A DNA stretch of 64,000 bases, taken from the NCBI RefSeq assembly GCF_014640435.1, contig NZ_BMGY01000008.1:85754-149753 (forward strand), in the 5' to 3' direction. The DNA is from Hymenobacter frigidus (GTDB taxonomy: Bacteria > Bacteroidota > Bacteroidia > Cytophagales > Hymenobacteraceae). Positions 9,005-18,101 of this stretch are shown here, piece by piece; the stretch's first letter is position 1, and the number at the start of each line of letters is the position of its first letter. The translations under genes were made by a program, and so were the position numbers. The notes under the pieces were generated by a model. It worked only from the letters and a program-made list of their open reading frames with translations, was not told where the DNA came from and made no database searches.

Positions 9005-10054
9005 ATGATGCAGGAATTAATTGCCGCGCTTGCGGCCGAAATTACAACGGCCGAGCTGAACAATGCGGCGACCCTCGATGCGTTTCGCATTAATTACCTA
9101 GGCCGCAAGGGCCGCCTGGCCGACTTGTTCGACCAGCTCAAGACCGTGCCCGCCGATGAGAAGCGCGCCGTAGGCCAGCAGCTCAACGCCCTCAAGCAGC
9201 AGGCCCAGGCCCGTTTCGACGAAGCCCAGCAGGCCGCCGAAGCCGCCGCCGACAACACGCCCGCCAACCCCGATTTCGACTACACCCTGCCCCCCGTGCC
9301 CCACGCGCTGGGCACCCGCCACCCGCTGATGCTGGTGCGCGAAGAGATGTTGCGCGTGTTCGCCCGCATCGGCTTCGCGGTGGCTGAAGGACCCGAAATT
9401 GAGGACGACTGGCACAATTTCACAGCCCTCAACTTTCCCGAAAACCACCCGGCGCGGGACATGCAGGACACGTTCTTTGTGACGCCGCCCGCAGGCGCGG
9501 AGCCCGGTACGCAGCCGCACCTGCTGCGCACCCACACCAGCACCGTGCAGGTGCGCGTGATGGAAACCGAGCCCCTGCCCATCCGCCGGGTGATGCCGGG
9601 CCGGGTGTTCCGCAACGAGGCAATTTCGGCCCGCGCCCACATGATGTTTCATCAGGTGGAAGGCATTTTCATTGACGAAGGCGTGAGCTTCGCCGACCTC
9701 AAGCAGACGGTGTACTACTTCGTGCAGGAGCTGTTCGGGGCCGATATCAACATTCGTTTCCGCCCCAGCTTCTTCCCCTTCACCGAGCCCAGCGCCGAGA
9801 TTGACATCACCTGCCTCATTTGCAAAGGCGCGGGGTGCAACATCTGCAAGTACTCGGGCTGGGTCGAAATCGGCGGTTGCGGCATGGTGGACCCCGCCGT
9901 GCTCGAAAACGCCAAGATTGATTCCGAGAAATACTCCGGCTACGCCTGGGGCATGGGCATCGAGCGCATTGCCATGCTCAAGTACCAGATTAAGGACCTG
10001 CGCCTGTTTACGGAAAACGACATGCGTTTCCTACGGCAGTTTGAGGCGCTCTAA
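9005..10054 (+). CDS. pheS: Phenylalanyl-tRNA synthetase alpha subunit
   Basis: Catalytic subunit of the alpha2-beta2 enzyme that charges tRNA-Phe in the cytoplasm. The 349 residues match the family length. An N-terminal coiled coil precedes the class II core: motif 2 region FRNEAISARAHMMFHQVEG, a Cys-rich stretch (CLICKGAGCNICKYSGW) seen in some family members, and motif 3 YAWGMGIERIAML. Two adjacent ATGs (9005, 9008) are possible; 9005 is used. No pheT is adjacent. A promoter-like TAACTTTG lies just before the start. Confidence 0.97.
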   Translation: MMQELIAALAAEITTAELNNAATLDAFRINYLGRKGRLADLFDQLKTVPADEKRAVGQQLNALKQQAQARFDEAQQAAEAAADNTPANPDFDYTLPPVPHALGTRHPLMLVREEMLRVFARIGFAVAEGPEIEDDWHNFTALNFPENHPARDMQDTFFVTPPAGAEPGTQPHLLRTHTSTVQVRVMETEPLPIRRVMPGRVFRNEAISARAHMMFHQVEGIFIDEGVSFADLKQTVYYFVQELFGADINIRFRPSFFPFTEPSAEIDITCLICKGAGCNICKYSGWVEIGGCGMVDPAVLENAKIDSEKYSGYAWGMGIERIAMLKYQIKDLRLFTENDMRFLRQFEAL

Positions 10055-10138
10055 ATCAAGCACAACCGAACCAATTCGCCCACCCGGGCATTCTATGCAA
10101 TCCGCCTCCCCGCGCGGAATTCGATAATACCGTGATTC

Positions 10139-11452
10139 ATGAAGGTTAGAAATCAGACTACCAATAAAGTAAACGTCATCACCCTGGGCTGCTCGAAGAA
10201 TATCGTGGACAGCGAAGTCTTGATGGGCCAGCTCCAGGCCAACGACTTCGACGTGACCCACGAGGCCGAGAAGTCCGACGCCAACATCGTTATTATCAAC
10301 ACCTGCGGCTTTATTGACAATGCCAAGCAGGAAAGTATCGACACCATTCTGCGCTACGCGGACGAGAAGGCGGCGGGCCGCCTGGACAAGCTCTACGTGA
10401 CGGGCTGCCTTTCGCAGCGCTACAAGGACGAGCTGGAAGTGGAAATCCCGCAGGTAGACGCTTATTTCGGTACGCTGGAGTTGCCCCAGATGCTGAAGGT
10501 GCTGAACGCCGATTACAAGCACGAGCTAATTGGCGAGCGCCTGCTGACCACGCCGCGCCACTACGCCTACTTCAAAATTGCGGAAGGCTGCAACCGGCCC
10601 TGCTCGTTCTGCGCCATCCCGCTGATGCGCGGCCAGCACGTGGACCGGCCCATTGAGGACCTGGTGAAGGAAGCGAAGCGCCTCGCTAGCATGGGCACCA
10701 AGGAGCTGATTCTTATTGCCCAGGACCTGACCTACTACGGCCTGCAGGCCTACGGCGAGCGCAAGCTGGCTGACCTGCTCCGCAACCTGTCGGACGTGGC
10801 CGGCATCGACTGGATTCGCCTGCAGTACGCCTACCCGTCGCAGTTCCCGCTGGATGCGCTGGACGTGATGGCCGAGCGCGAAAACATTTGCAAGTACCTC
10901 GACATGCCCTTGCAGCACGGCTCCGACGCCATGCTCAAGAGCATGCGCCGCGGCATCACCAAGCGCCGGACTATTGAGTTGGTGGACACCATTCGGCAGC
11001 GCGTGCCGGGCATTGCGCTCCGCACCACGCTCATCAGCGGCCACCCCGGCGAAACGGAGCAGGACTTCCAGGAAATGTACGATTTCGTGGAGCAGACGCG
11101 GTTTGAGCGGTTGGGCATCTTCACCTATTCGCACGAGGAAAACACGCACTCGCACACCCTCGTCGACGACGTGCCGGCCGAGCTCAAGCAGGAGCGCGCC
11201 GATACCATCATGGAGTTGCAGCAGGGTATTTCGATGGAACTGAACGAGGCGCGCGTGGGCCAGACCTACAAGGTGCTGTTCGACCGCAAGGAAAGCGGCC
11301 ATTTTGTGGGCCGCACTGAGTTCGACTCGCCGGAGGTGGATAATGAGGTACTGGTGCCGGTGGAGCGCGACACGTTTGTGCGCCTCGGCGACTTCGCCAA
11401 CGTGAAGATTACTGCCGCTACGGACTTCGATTTGTACGGAAAGCTGGTGTAG
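10139..11452 (+). CDS. rimO: Ribosomal protein S12 methylthiotransferase RimO
   Basis: Radical-SAM enzyme that adds a methylthio group to an aspartate of ribosomal protein S12. The 437 residues show an N-terminal UPF0004 domain with a conserved cysteine at 18 (TLGCSKN), further cysteines in INTCGFID and TGCLSQ, the radical-SAM cluster motif as Cys151, Cys155 and Cys158 (CNRPCSFC), and a C-terminal TRAM domain. The GCSKNIVDSE start distinguishes RimO from the related MiaB. ATG at 10139. It follows pheS by 84 bp and may share its transcript. Confidence 0.95.
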   Translation: MKVRNQTTNKVNVITLGCSKNIVDSEVLMGQLQANDFDVTHEAEKSDANIVIINTCGFIDNAKQESIDTILRYADEKAAGRLDKLYVTGCLSQRYKDELEVEIPQVDAYFGTLELPQMLKVLNADYKHELIGERLLTTPRHYAYFKIAEGCNRPCSFCAIPLMRGQHVDRPIEDLVKEAKRLASMGTKELILIAQDLTYYGLQAYGERKLADLLRNLSDVAGIDWIRLQYAYPSQFPLDALDVMAERENICKYLDMPLQHGSDAMLKSMRRGITKRRTIELVDTIRQRVPGIALRTTLISGHPGETEQDFQEMYDFVEQTRFERLGIFTYSHEENTHSHTLVDDVPAELKQERADTIMELQQGISMELNEARVGQTYKVLFDRKESGHFVGRTEFDSPEVDNEVLVPVERDTFVRLGDFANVKITAATDFDLYGKLV

Positions 11453-11560
11453 CGGCCAGTGCGCCTCGTAAACTAACTTTTAAGTCGGGGCCGGGTTTTG
11501 TGCGGACTTTTGCCATTGGCTAAGGTTCGCACTGAACCCGGCCTTGCTCGTATTACCACC

Positions 11561-13162
11561 ATGTCTACTCGCTGTACCACGCTGCCCTACGCCGAAACCG
11601 GTGCTTTCTCCAACCTGCTGACTGACTACATTGCCCGGAATCCGGCTTTAGCTCCGTTCTACCACCGCTTTCCCTCGCTGGAAAACTTTGCCGACCAGCT
11701 TGAGGAGAAAAAAGCTGCTTATGCGCCCGAAGCCCGCAAACGGCTGGTGAGGGCTCTGCGCGACCAGTACGGCCTGGCTCCCGAGCCGGAGCCGGCCATC
11801 GAGAACAGTCTGCTGCTGCTGGCCGAGCCCACTACTTTCACGGTGACCACCGGGCACCAGCTCAACCTGCTCACGGGGCCGCTGTATTTCATCTATAAAA
11901 TTGCGTCGGCCATCAAGCTAAGCCGCGATTTGAAGACGAAATACCCGCAGTACGACTTCGTGCCGGTATACTGGATGGCCACCGAGGACCATGATTTCGC
12001 CGAAATCAACCACCTCTCGCTGTTTGGCAAAACCTACGCCTGGGACGCGGCCAACACCGGCGGCCCGGTGGGCCGGCTCCCGCTCGACGGCCTGAGCGAG
12101 CAGCTCCTGAGTCAGCTGCCACCCGAGGTGCCAGCGGCCTTCCACAAGGCCTACACCGAATCGAAAACGCTGGCTGAAGCTACCCGCAAGCTGGCCGATG
12201 CGTTGTTTGGCGAGTTCGGGCTGGTGACGCTGGATGCCGACCGCCCGGCCCTGAAACAGGCGCTGGTGCCGCTGCTGGAACAGGAGATTCGGGAGCAAAC
12301 TTCCAACGCCGCCGTGCAGGCCACCAATGCCCGCCTGACGGCCGCGGGCTACAAGCCGCAGGTGTACTCGCGGCCCATCAACCTGTTTTTCCTCACCGAC
12401 GAAGGCAAGCGCGAGCGCCTGGAGCCCGATGCCAGCGGGGCCGACTGCGTGGAAGTGACCATTCGCAACACGGCCAAGTGCCACAGCCAGGCCGAATTAC
12501 TGACGCTGGCCCGGCAGCACCCCGAGCAGTTCAGCCCCAACGTGGTGCTGCGGCCGGTGTATCAGGAAATGCTGCTGCCCAATCTGGCCTACATCGGCGG
12601 CGCGGCGGAGGTGGCCTATTGGTTTCAGTTGAAAGACGTGTTTGCGGCCTTCGGGGTACCCATGCCGATGGTGCTACCGCGCAATTCGGCCGAGTACATC
12701 AGCCGGGCCAATGCGGGCAAGCTGAAGAAGCTGGGCCTGACCACCCACGAGATTTTCCGGCCGCTGCCCGAGTTGAAGAAGCAAGTCGGAGCTGCCTTGG
12801 GCCAGGAAGAAATCAGTTTTAAAGAACAACAGCAGACCTTGGCCGCCGCTTTCCAGCAGGTGCAGGACGTGGCCCAGCGCCTCGACCCCACGCTGGTAAA
12901 AACCGTGGCCGCCGAAGCCCAGAAAGCCGCCGCAGGCCTCGCCGGCCTCGAAAAGCGCCTGAGCAAAGCTGCCGAAACCAAGCACGAAACCGCCTACACG
13001 CAACTAGCGGCGCTCAAGGAAAAGCTTTTCCCCAGCGGCGGCCTGCAGGAGCGCAGCGAAAACGTGCTCAGCATTCTGATTAACAACCCCGGCTTTATCG
13101 AGCAGCTGCTCGAGGCTTTTGAGCCGCTGGCACTGGAGTTCACGGTGCTGGAGGAAGAATAA
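11561..13162 (+). CDS. bshC: Bacillithiol biosynthesis cysteine-adding enzyme BshC
   Basis: Putative cysteine ligase of the last step of bacillithiol synthesis, attaching cysteine to glucosaminyl-malate. The 533 residues match the family length, with typical segments TFTVTTGHQLNLLTGP, DFVPVYWMATEDHDFAEIN and NAEYISRAN-like NSAEYISRANAGK, and a C-terminal coiled coil. The frame can be extended to 11498, but the family start (around CTTLPYAETGAFS) fits the ATG at 11561. It lies 12 bp before the cyclo-ligase gene, probably in one operon. Bacillithiol is the usual low-molecular-weight thiol in this group. Confidence 0.92.
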   Translation: MSTRCTTLPYAETGAFSNLLTDYIARNPALAPFYHRFPSLENFADQLEEKKAAYAPEARKRLVRALRDQYGLAPEPEPAIENSLLLLAEPTTFTVTTGHQLNLLTGPLYFIYKIASAIKLSRDLKTKYPQYDFVPVYWMATEDHDFAEINHLSLFGKTYAWDAANTGGPVGRLPLDGLSEQLLSQLPPEVPAAFHKAYTESKTLAEATRKLADALFGEFGLVTLDADRPALKQALVPLLEQEIREQTSNAAVQATNARLTAAGYKPQVYSRPINLFFLTDEGKRERLEPDASGADCVEVTIRNTAKCHSQAELLTLARQHPEQFSPNVVLRPVYQEMLLPNLAYIGGAAEVAYWFQLKDVFAAFGVPMPMVLPRNSAEYISRANAGKLKKLGLTTHEIFRPLPELKKQVGAALGQEEISFKEQQQTLAAAFQQVQDVAQRLDPTLVKTVAAEAQKAAAGLAGLEKRLSKAAETKHETAYTQLAALKEKLFPSGGLQERSENVLSILINNPGFIEQLLEAFEPLALEFTVLEEE

Positions 13163-13174
13163 AACACGACGCTG

Positions 13175-13765
13175 ATGATAAAATCCGAATTACGTCGTGC
13201 CGCATTAGCTCATCGGGCGGCTTTATCATCACAGGAAGTAGCCCATCGCAGCCAGCAGCTGTGCGACCAGCTGTTCCAGCATTTCCCGGTAGCTGAGTGG
13301 CGCTGGCTGCACGTGTTTCTGCCCATAACCCAGCGCCACGAGCCCGACACCTGGCGCATTATTCGTCGCATTTGGGCCGAAAAAATGCCCATTCGCCTCG
13401 CCGTACCCGTGGTACCGGCCGATGGCGTTTCGCTGACCCACTACGAGCTGACTGCCGAAACGCTGCTGCACCTCAACCGCTGGGGTATTCCCGAGCCCGC
13501 CGCCGCTACCGAAGTGCCGGCCACCGCTTTCGACGCGGTGCTGGTGCCGCTGCTGGCCATGGACCGCGCCGGCCATCGTGTGGGCTATGGGGCGGGCTAC
13601 TACGACCGATTTCTGGCCCAGTGCCGGCCGGGCACGCAATTCATCGGCCTCAATGTGCTTAATGAGCCGCTTCCCGAAGCCATTGCCGACGTGCGGCCGA
13701 CCGATGTGCCGCTCACGGCCTGCCTGAGTCCGGGCGGCGTGCAGCACTTCGGAAGCATTCGGTAG
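13175..13765 (+). CDS. 5-formyltetrahydrofolate cyclo-ligase
   Basis: ATP-dependent enzyme that turns 5-formyl-THF into 5,10-methenyl-THF. The 196 residues show the family ends: an N-terminal KSELRRAALAHRAAL helix and the C-terminal signature GHRVGYGAGYYDRFL with the folate/ATP loop. It starts 12 bp after bshC stops, so the two are probably co-transcribed. Cytoplasmic, no signal peptide. The downstream 123-bp gap holds a promoter-like TATCTTTC before exbD. Confidence 0.92.
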   Translation: MIKSELRRAALAHRAALSSQEVAHRSQQLCDQLFQHFPVAEWRWLHVFLPITQRHEPDTWRIIRRIWAEKMPIRLAVPVVPADGVSLTHYELTAETLLHLNRWGIPEPAAATEVPATAFDAVLVPLLAMDRAGHRVGYGAGYYDRFLAQCRPGTQFIGLNVLNEPLPEAIADVRPTDVPLTACLSPGGVQHFGSIR

Positions 13766-13888
13766 TAACGTGTTTTTCGTGTGGGATGATATGCGCTTAA
13801 AAATATAATTTTTCGCGGTAAATCACTCACAATAAGGCCTTCGGGCGGGGCGTTGGTCGGCTATCTTTCACTTAATTGGATAGCACCC

Positions 13889-14413
13889 ATGGCCGAAATC
13901 CAGCAGCAAGCCGCCGGCTCCCACAGGCCCGGCAAACGACGAGCGAAGAAGATGTCGACCCGTATCGACATGACGCCCATGGTAGACCTGGCATTTCTGC
14001 TGCTCACCTTCTTCATGCTCACCACCACCTTCGCCCGGCCCTACCAGATGGAGCTGAATATGCCGGTGAAAAGCAAGGTGGACACCCCGGTGCGGGAATC
14101 CACCGCCATGACCATCCTGCTCGGCAAGGGCCATCGGGTGCACTACTTCTTCGGGCTGAATACGCCCAAAGGCACCGTCGCGGCCGCCCCGGAGTTGCAC
14201 ACCACCAACTTCACCGCCACCGGCATCCGACAAGCCGTGCGGCGGCGGCAGCAGCAGGGCCCGGTGATTGTCCTGATTAAGTCCAGCCCCAACGCCAAGT
14301 ACCAGGACCTGGTGGACATCCTGGACGAAATGAACCGCACGCACCAACAGCAATACGCCCTCGTGAAAATCACGCAGGACGACTTAACCCTTCTTAACCG
14401 CGCAACTTTATGA
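13889..14413 (+). CDS. ExbD/TolR-family biopolymer transport protein
   Basis: Inner-membrane proton-channel partner that powers TonB. The 174-residue protein has a short basic cytoplasmic head, one transmembrane helix (residues 31-48, VDLAFLLLTFFMLTTTF) holding the conserved protonatable Asp33, and a periplasmic domain. ATG at 13889 is used since the longer frame (from 13853) would run through a promoter-like TATCTTTC at 13862. It overlaps the next gene by 4 bases (ATGA), which implies translational coupling. ExbB is not present next to it. Confidence 0.88.
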   Translation: MAEIQQQAAGSHRPGKRRAKKMSTRIDMTPMVDLAFLLLTFFMLTTTFARPYQMELNMPVKSKVDTPVRESTAMTILLGKGHRVHYFFGLNTPKGTVAAAPELHTTNFTATGIRQAVRRRQQQGPVIVLIKSSPNAKYQDLVDILDEMNRTHQQQYALVKITQDDLTLLNRATL

Positions 14414-15246
14414 TGACCAATGCCCAGCTGGCCACGGCCAGCCTCGACGACATCGTGTTTGATGGCCGCAACCGCGGCTATGGCGCCTACGTGCTCCGGG
14501 CCCTCTACCAGCGCCACATCATGCGCGCGCTGATAATTGCCATCGCCATGTGCGCGCTACTGCTGGTATTTCCGCTGGTGGCCCAGCTGCTGAAAGAACC
14601 GCTGCCAACCGTGGCCCCGCCCATCGTGGTGGCCAACCCCATTATCATCGACATGCCCACTGAGCCGGAGGCCCCCGTGGTACCGCCGGCCGCGGTGAAG
14701 CCTCCTACGATGCCCCCGCAGCCGCCCACGATGAAAAACGTGATACCGATTGTGGTGGAGGAAAAGCTCGCGCCCAAGGAAAGCGAGGTGCCCAGTCAGG
14801 AGGAGCTGCTGGGCAAAGAATCCGGCACCCGCACTGAAACAGGCGACCCCAACGCGGGCGCTACCACTTCGGAAATTTTGCCGATTGCCAAGGAGAGCCA
14901 ACCTGTCACCGACGTGGTAGAAATCCGCCCCTACACCTACGTAGAGCAGATGCCCGAATTGCCCGGTGGCGGCGGGCAGCTGGCCATCGTAACGGCCATT
15001 CAGAAAGCGGTGAAATACCCAGGTCTGGCTCTGCGCAACGGCGTTGAAGGCAAGGTGTTCGTGAGCTTCACGGTGAACCCCAAGGGCGACGTGATTGACG
15101 TGAAAATCGTGAAAGGCCTGGGCTCGGGGCTTGATGAGGAAACCCTGCGGGCCATCAAGACCTTGCCCAGGTTCATTCCCGGCAAGCAAAACGGCCGCGA
15201 GGTCAGCGTGTCGTTCACCGTGCCCGTCACGTACCGGATTCAGTAG
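14410..15246 (+). CDS. TonB-family energy transducer
   Basis: The 278-residue protein links inner-membrane proton flow to outer-membrane receptors. Order: short cytoplasmic part, transmembrane helix at about 38-60 (ALIIAIAMCALLLVFPLV), Pro-rich spacer (PPAAVKPPTMPPQPPT), and a C-terminal TonB domain from about 195 with the YP motif (VKYPGLALRNGVEGKV) and VSFTVNPKGDV. The N-terminal SLDDIVFDGRNRGYGAYVLR segment is typical of Bacteroidota TonB proteins. It overlaps exbD by 4 bases. A likely client is any SusC-type receptor, such as the one at 2740-5418. Confidence 0.9.
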   Translation: MMTNAQLATASLDDIVFDGRNRGYGAYVLRALYQRHIMRALIIAIAMCALLLVFPLVAQLLKEPLPTVAPPIVVANPIIIDMPTEPEAPVVPPAAVKPPTMPPQPPTMKNVIPIVVEEKLAPKESEVPSQEELLGKESGTRTETGDPNAGATTSEILPIAKESQPVTDVVEIRPYTYVEQMPELPGGGGQLAIVTAIQKAVKYPGLALRNGVEGKVFVSFTVNPKGDVIDVKIVKGLGSGLDEETLRAIKTLPRFIPGKQNGREVSVSFTVPVTYRIQ

Positions 15247-15266
15247 GGATACCTGCTAGCAATAAA

Positions 15267-15368
15267 ACGTCCTGCTGAGCTTGTCGAGGCATCTCGCGTG
15301 GGGTAGTAACTCAATCGATTGGATTACTACTCCACGCGAGGTGCCTCGGCTCCGCTCAGCAGGACGTT
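15267..15368. repeat. Dispersed palindrome, copy 2 (type A variant)
   Basis: 102-bp imperfect palindrome with outer arms AACGTCCTGCTGAGC / GCTCAGCAGGACGTT and inner GAGGCATCTCGCGTGG facing CCACGCGAGGTGCCTC. It fills the gap between the convergent tonB and GDYXXLXY genes. The outer arm has CCTGCTG where other copies have CATGCTG, with matching change in the opposite arm. Confidence 0.85.
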
Positions 15369-15403
15369 CCTTTTTTGTGCGATTCATAGATTTTGCCTTG
15401 ATG

Positions 15404-15955
15404 CTATTTCTTCGGCACCGCTACGCTGGCAATGCGCGCCTGGCCCCACGGCGCAATGCTGACGCGCACCCGCAACGGGTGCAGGCGGCCGGCTTTTTCG
15501 AGGCGCAGGCCGCTGCCTTCGGGCACGTAGTAGCGCTCCAGGTTGAAGCGCAGGCTAACCGAGCTGCGGTACACATCGGTAACCCAGCCGCGCAGCACGG
15601 CTTGGCCCACGCCGGGCTTGGGCGCTTGTGGGTAGACTCCAACGGCCGTGCTGAGGCTGTCGGGACCAGCAGCCAGCAGCACGAATACGGCCTGACGGCG
15701 GCGCGGCGGCGCCTCATCGCGCCACAGGCGCAAGGGGCTTTCACTGATGGCGTAGCGCAGGCGCACAAAGTCGCCGTAGAGCAAATCGCGCGGGTCGATG
15801 GGCGTAGTGGCCAGCATTACCTGCTGGCCCAGGGCCGTGGTGGCGTAGCCCGCACCGGCCACCCCCAGAATATAGAGCACCTGCACCGCCACTAGCAGGC
15901 GCAGCAGCGGCCGGCGGCGCGTGGGGGCTGAAAACCAGGTGAGCAGGTCAGTCAT
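15404..15955 (-). CDS. GDYXXLXY-domain membrane protein
   Basis: A 183-residue protein with one transmembrane helix (about 19-40, LLRLLVAVQVLYILGVAGAGY) and the family signature GDFVRLRY within DLLYGDFVRLRYAIS. Such proteins are usually encoded next to a DUF2157 membrane protein, as here: its ATG at 15955 overlaps the end of the upstream gene by 8 bases, so the two are co-translated and probably form one membrane complex. Molecular function unknown. Start chosen from that overlap; a longer frame to 16015 is unlikely. Confidence 0.82.
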   Translation of the reverse strand: MTDLLTWFSAPTRRRPLLRLLVAVQVLYILGVAGAGYATTALGQQVMLATTPIDPRDLLYGDFVRLRYAISESPLRLWRDEAPPRRRQAVFVLLAAGPDSLSTAVGVYPQAPKPGVGQAVLRGWVTDVYRSSVSLRFNLERYYVPEGSGLRLEKAGRLHPLRVRVSIAPWGQARIASVAVPKK

Positions 15956-17267
15956 TACGAGGTGGATTTTCGGGCGAGGGCGAGGAGGCCACGGGCGCGA
16001 CCGGGCCAGGTGCATCAGTTAAATTTCCGGCTGGGCCAGTAGCGGAGGCCTCCGCTACTGGCCCAGCCGCGGCCAAAACCTGCGCATTGCGCCGCCGCAA
16101 ATACCAGCTCAGGCCCAGCAGCAGCACGCCGCCCACCAGGAAAAACAACGACTTATCCATGAAGCCCCAGGTGAGCTTGAAGTACGCCACGGCGGTAGCG
16201 GCCACGAATAGCACCGCGCCGACGGTCAGCTGCTCGGGGTCCTGGTCGCGGTTGGCGCGGGCCAGCACCGAGCCGGCGTGGGCATACAGCACCACCAGCG
16301 TGGCCACGGCCAGCGGCAGCCCACCCGGCAGGTAGAAGCCCGGCAGCAACAGCAGCCACTCGGGCAGCGAGTTGAGCCGACCCCGCGCCCGCTTGCCCGC
16401 CACCGACACCGCCAGCACCGCTCCCAGCGCCCCCAGGTAGGGCAGCAGCGGCGGCCGCAGGATGTTGGCGTAGGCATCGGTTTCGCCAAAAATAGCCAGC
16501 CCGAACATGAATAGATACGCCGCCACCAGCGGCGGCACCTGCAGGGCCCGACCCCCGGCGCGGTTAGACTGCCAATCGCCGGCCGCGTAAATCGCCATGG
16601 CGGGCACGAAAAACCAGGTGATTTTGGAATGCAGCACGATAATGAGCAGCCCCGCCTGCCACAGCAGCCCCACGGCCAATACGGTACTGGTCACGACATC
16701 GGGCCGACGCCACCAGTAGTAGCCCAGCCCGGCCGCCACCAGCCATGCCGTGACGTAGCTGAAAATCCCCAGCGACTCCACGCAATACGTCTGCACCGCT
16801 GCGCCAATCAGCACCGTGAGCAGCACCAGCAACCGCGAGCCATACACGTAGCTCAGCGCTACGCCAGCCACTACCCAGGCCAGCAGGCCACTGGCATCGT
16901 AGCCCACCAACTGGTAGAGCTGGCTGGTGAGAATGATGCTGGCGCCGAACAAAATCAGCCCCAGCCCGATAAGGCCGTGGCCCAAATCGGGGTTGCCGCG
17001 CCGCAGGAAATAGGCTCCCGCGCCATAGCTGCCCAGCAGGCTGCCCAGCAACAGCGCCAGCCGCAGGGCGGCGGGCAGGCCCTGCCAGTTGGCCGCCACC
17101 ACGCTCAGGCCGCTGAGGCCCACCAGCAGGCTGCCCAAAATGGGCAACAGACCCAACGCCTGCGCTTCGGGCGGGTAGCGGGCCAGCAGCTTTTGTTGCT
17201 GCGCTGCGCTGATGAGGCCGTCGGCGACCCAGGCGGGGCTTTCGGTTTCGAGAAATTTGCGGGACAA
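15948..17267 (-). CDS. DUF2157 polytopic membrane protein
   Basis: A 439-residue inner-membrane protein with an N-terminal soluble segment holding the DUF2157 pattern (WVADGLISAAQQQKLLARY) and about ten or more hydrophobic segments after residue 40 (for example LLPILGSLLVGLSGLSVVAANW). The last 40 residues are Pro/Ala/Ser-rich and probably cytoplasmic. It overlaps the downstream GDYXXLXY gene by 8 bases. Function unknown for the family. Confidence 0.82.
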   Translation of the reverse strand: MSRKFLETESPAWVADGLISAAQQQKLLARYPPEAQALGLLPILGSLLVGLSGLSVVAANWQGLPAALRLALLLGSLLGSYGAGAYFLRRGNPDLGHGLIGLGLILFGASIILTSQLYQLVGYDASGLLAWVVAGVALSYVYGSRLLVLLTVLIGAAVQTYCVESLGIFSYVTAWLVAAGLGYYWWRRPDVVTSTVLAVGLLWQAGLLIIVLHSKITWFFVPAMAIYAAGDWQSNRAGGRALQVPPLVAAYLFMFGLAIFGETDAYANILRPPLLPYLGALGAVLAVSVAGKRARGRLNSLPEWLLLLPGFYLPGGLPLAVATLVVLYAHAGSVLARANRDQDPEQLTVGAVLFVAATAVAYFKLTWGFMDKSLFFLVGGVLLLGLSWYLRRRNAQVLAAAGPVAEASATGPAGNLTDAPGPVAPVASSPSPENPPRND

Positions 17268-17338
17268 AAGAGTGACTGAGTGGAAGCGTGACTGAGTGGA
17301 ATAACATTTGACCAGAATGCAAAAGAAAGCAACAGCAC

Positions 17339-18073
17339 TCAGTCACTCCCCCGCTCAGTCACTCCCTTCACGGCCCGCGTCATTTCGCGCTTGCCGGGGG
17401 GGCCCGGCAGCCGCTCCGTCATCCAGCCGGCGGCCCGCAGGTGGCGCCGGAACTGGCCTTGGGCGCAGTAGCTCACCAGCACCGCGCCGGGGGCGGCGGC
17501 GTAGTGGAGTTGCGCAAAAACTGCTTCGGTCCACAACTCGGGCTGCTTTTCGGGAGCGAAGGCATCGAAATAAATGAGGTCGTAGTAGTGGGCCGGCAGG
17601 TTGGCTTCTTGCAGCGGCTGGTGCAGCTTTCGCAGCACAAAACCGGGCAACAGCGCCACTGGCGGGCCCCAGGGTGCGGCGTGCAGCTCGGCAAACAGCT
17701 TGCGCAGCGGCGTGCCGCGCTGGTCCCACTCCGGCTGCAGGCCCGCCACCACGGCCGGCAGCAGCGGGAAGGTTTCGAGGCCATCGTATTCGACACGGGC
17801 TCCCGTCGCCTGGCTGGCTTCCAGGGTCAGCAGGGCATTGAGGCCGGTACCCAGGCCAATTTCCAGGATGCGCACCGGCCGGGACGCTACGGCAGCGGCC
17901 TCCAACAACGGCATCAGCCCGTGCCGGATGAAAACGTGCGCCGACTCCTGCCGCGCCCCGTGCTGTGAATGGTAATGCTCGTTGAGCGCGGGCACGAACA
18001 GCGTGGCCGAACCGTCGGCCGTGACGCGCACTTCTACCTTTGGCCCTTCCTGGCTTGGCTCCTGGTCAGTCAT
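17339..18073 (-). CDS. mnmD: tRNA 5-methylaminomethyl-2-thiouridine methyltransferase MnmD
   Basis: SAM-dependent methyltransferase of the DUF752 family, likely to complete the wobble uridine (U34) modification of tRNA. The 244 residues have the Rossmann SAM motif LEIGLGTGLNALLTL around residue 70-85 and the family hallmark YFDAFAPEKQPELWT, followed by CAQGQFRRHLRAAGW and PGPPGKREM. In enterobacteria this domain is fused to the FAD-dependent MnmC half; here it stands alone, as in many other bacteria. Divergent from the thioesterase, with only 28 bp of AT-rich DNA between the starts. Confidence 0.88.
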   Translation of the reverse strand: MTDQEPSQEGPKVEVRVTADGSATLFVPALNEHYHSQHGARQESAHVFIRHGLMPLLEAAAVASRPVRILEIGLGTGLNALLTLEASQATGARVEYDGLETFPLLPAVVAGLQPEWDQRGTPLRKLFAELHAAPWGPPVALLPGFVLRKLHQPLQEANLPAHYYDLIYFDAFAPEKQPELWTEAVFAQLHYAAAPGAVLVSYCAQGQFRRHLRAAGWMTERLPGPPGKREMTRAVKGVTERGSD

Positions 18074-18101
18074 TTTTAATTCTCAATTTTTAATTCACCC
18101 C

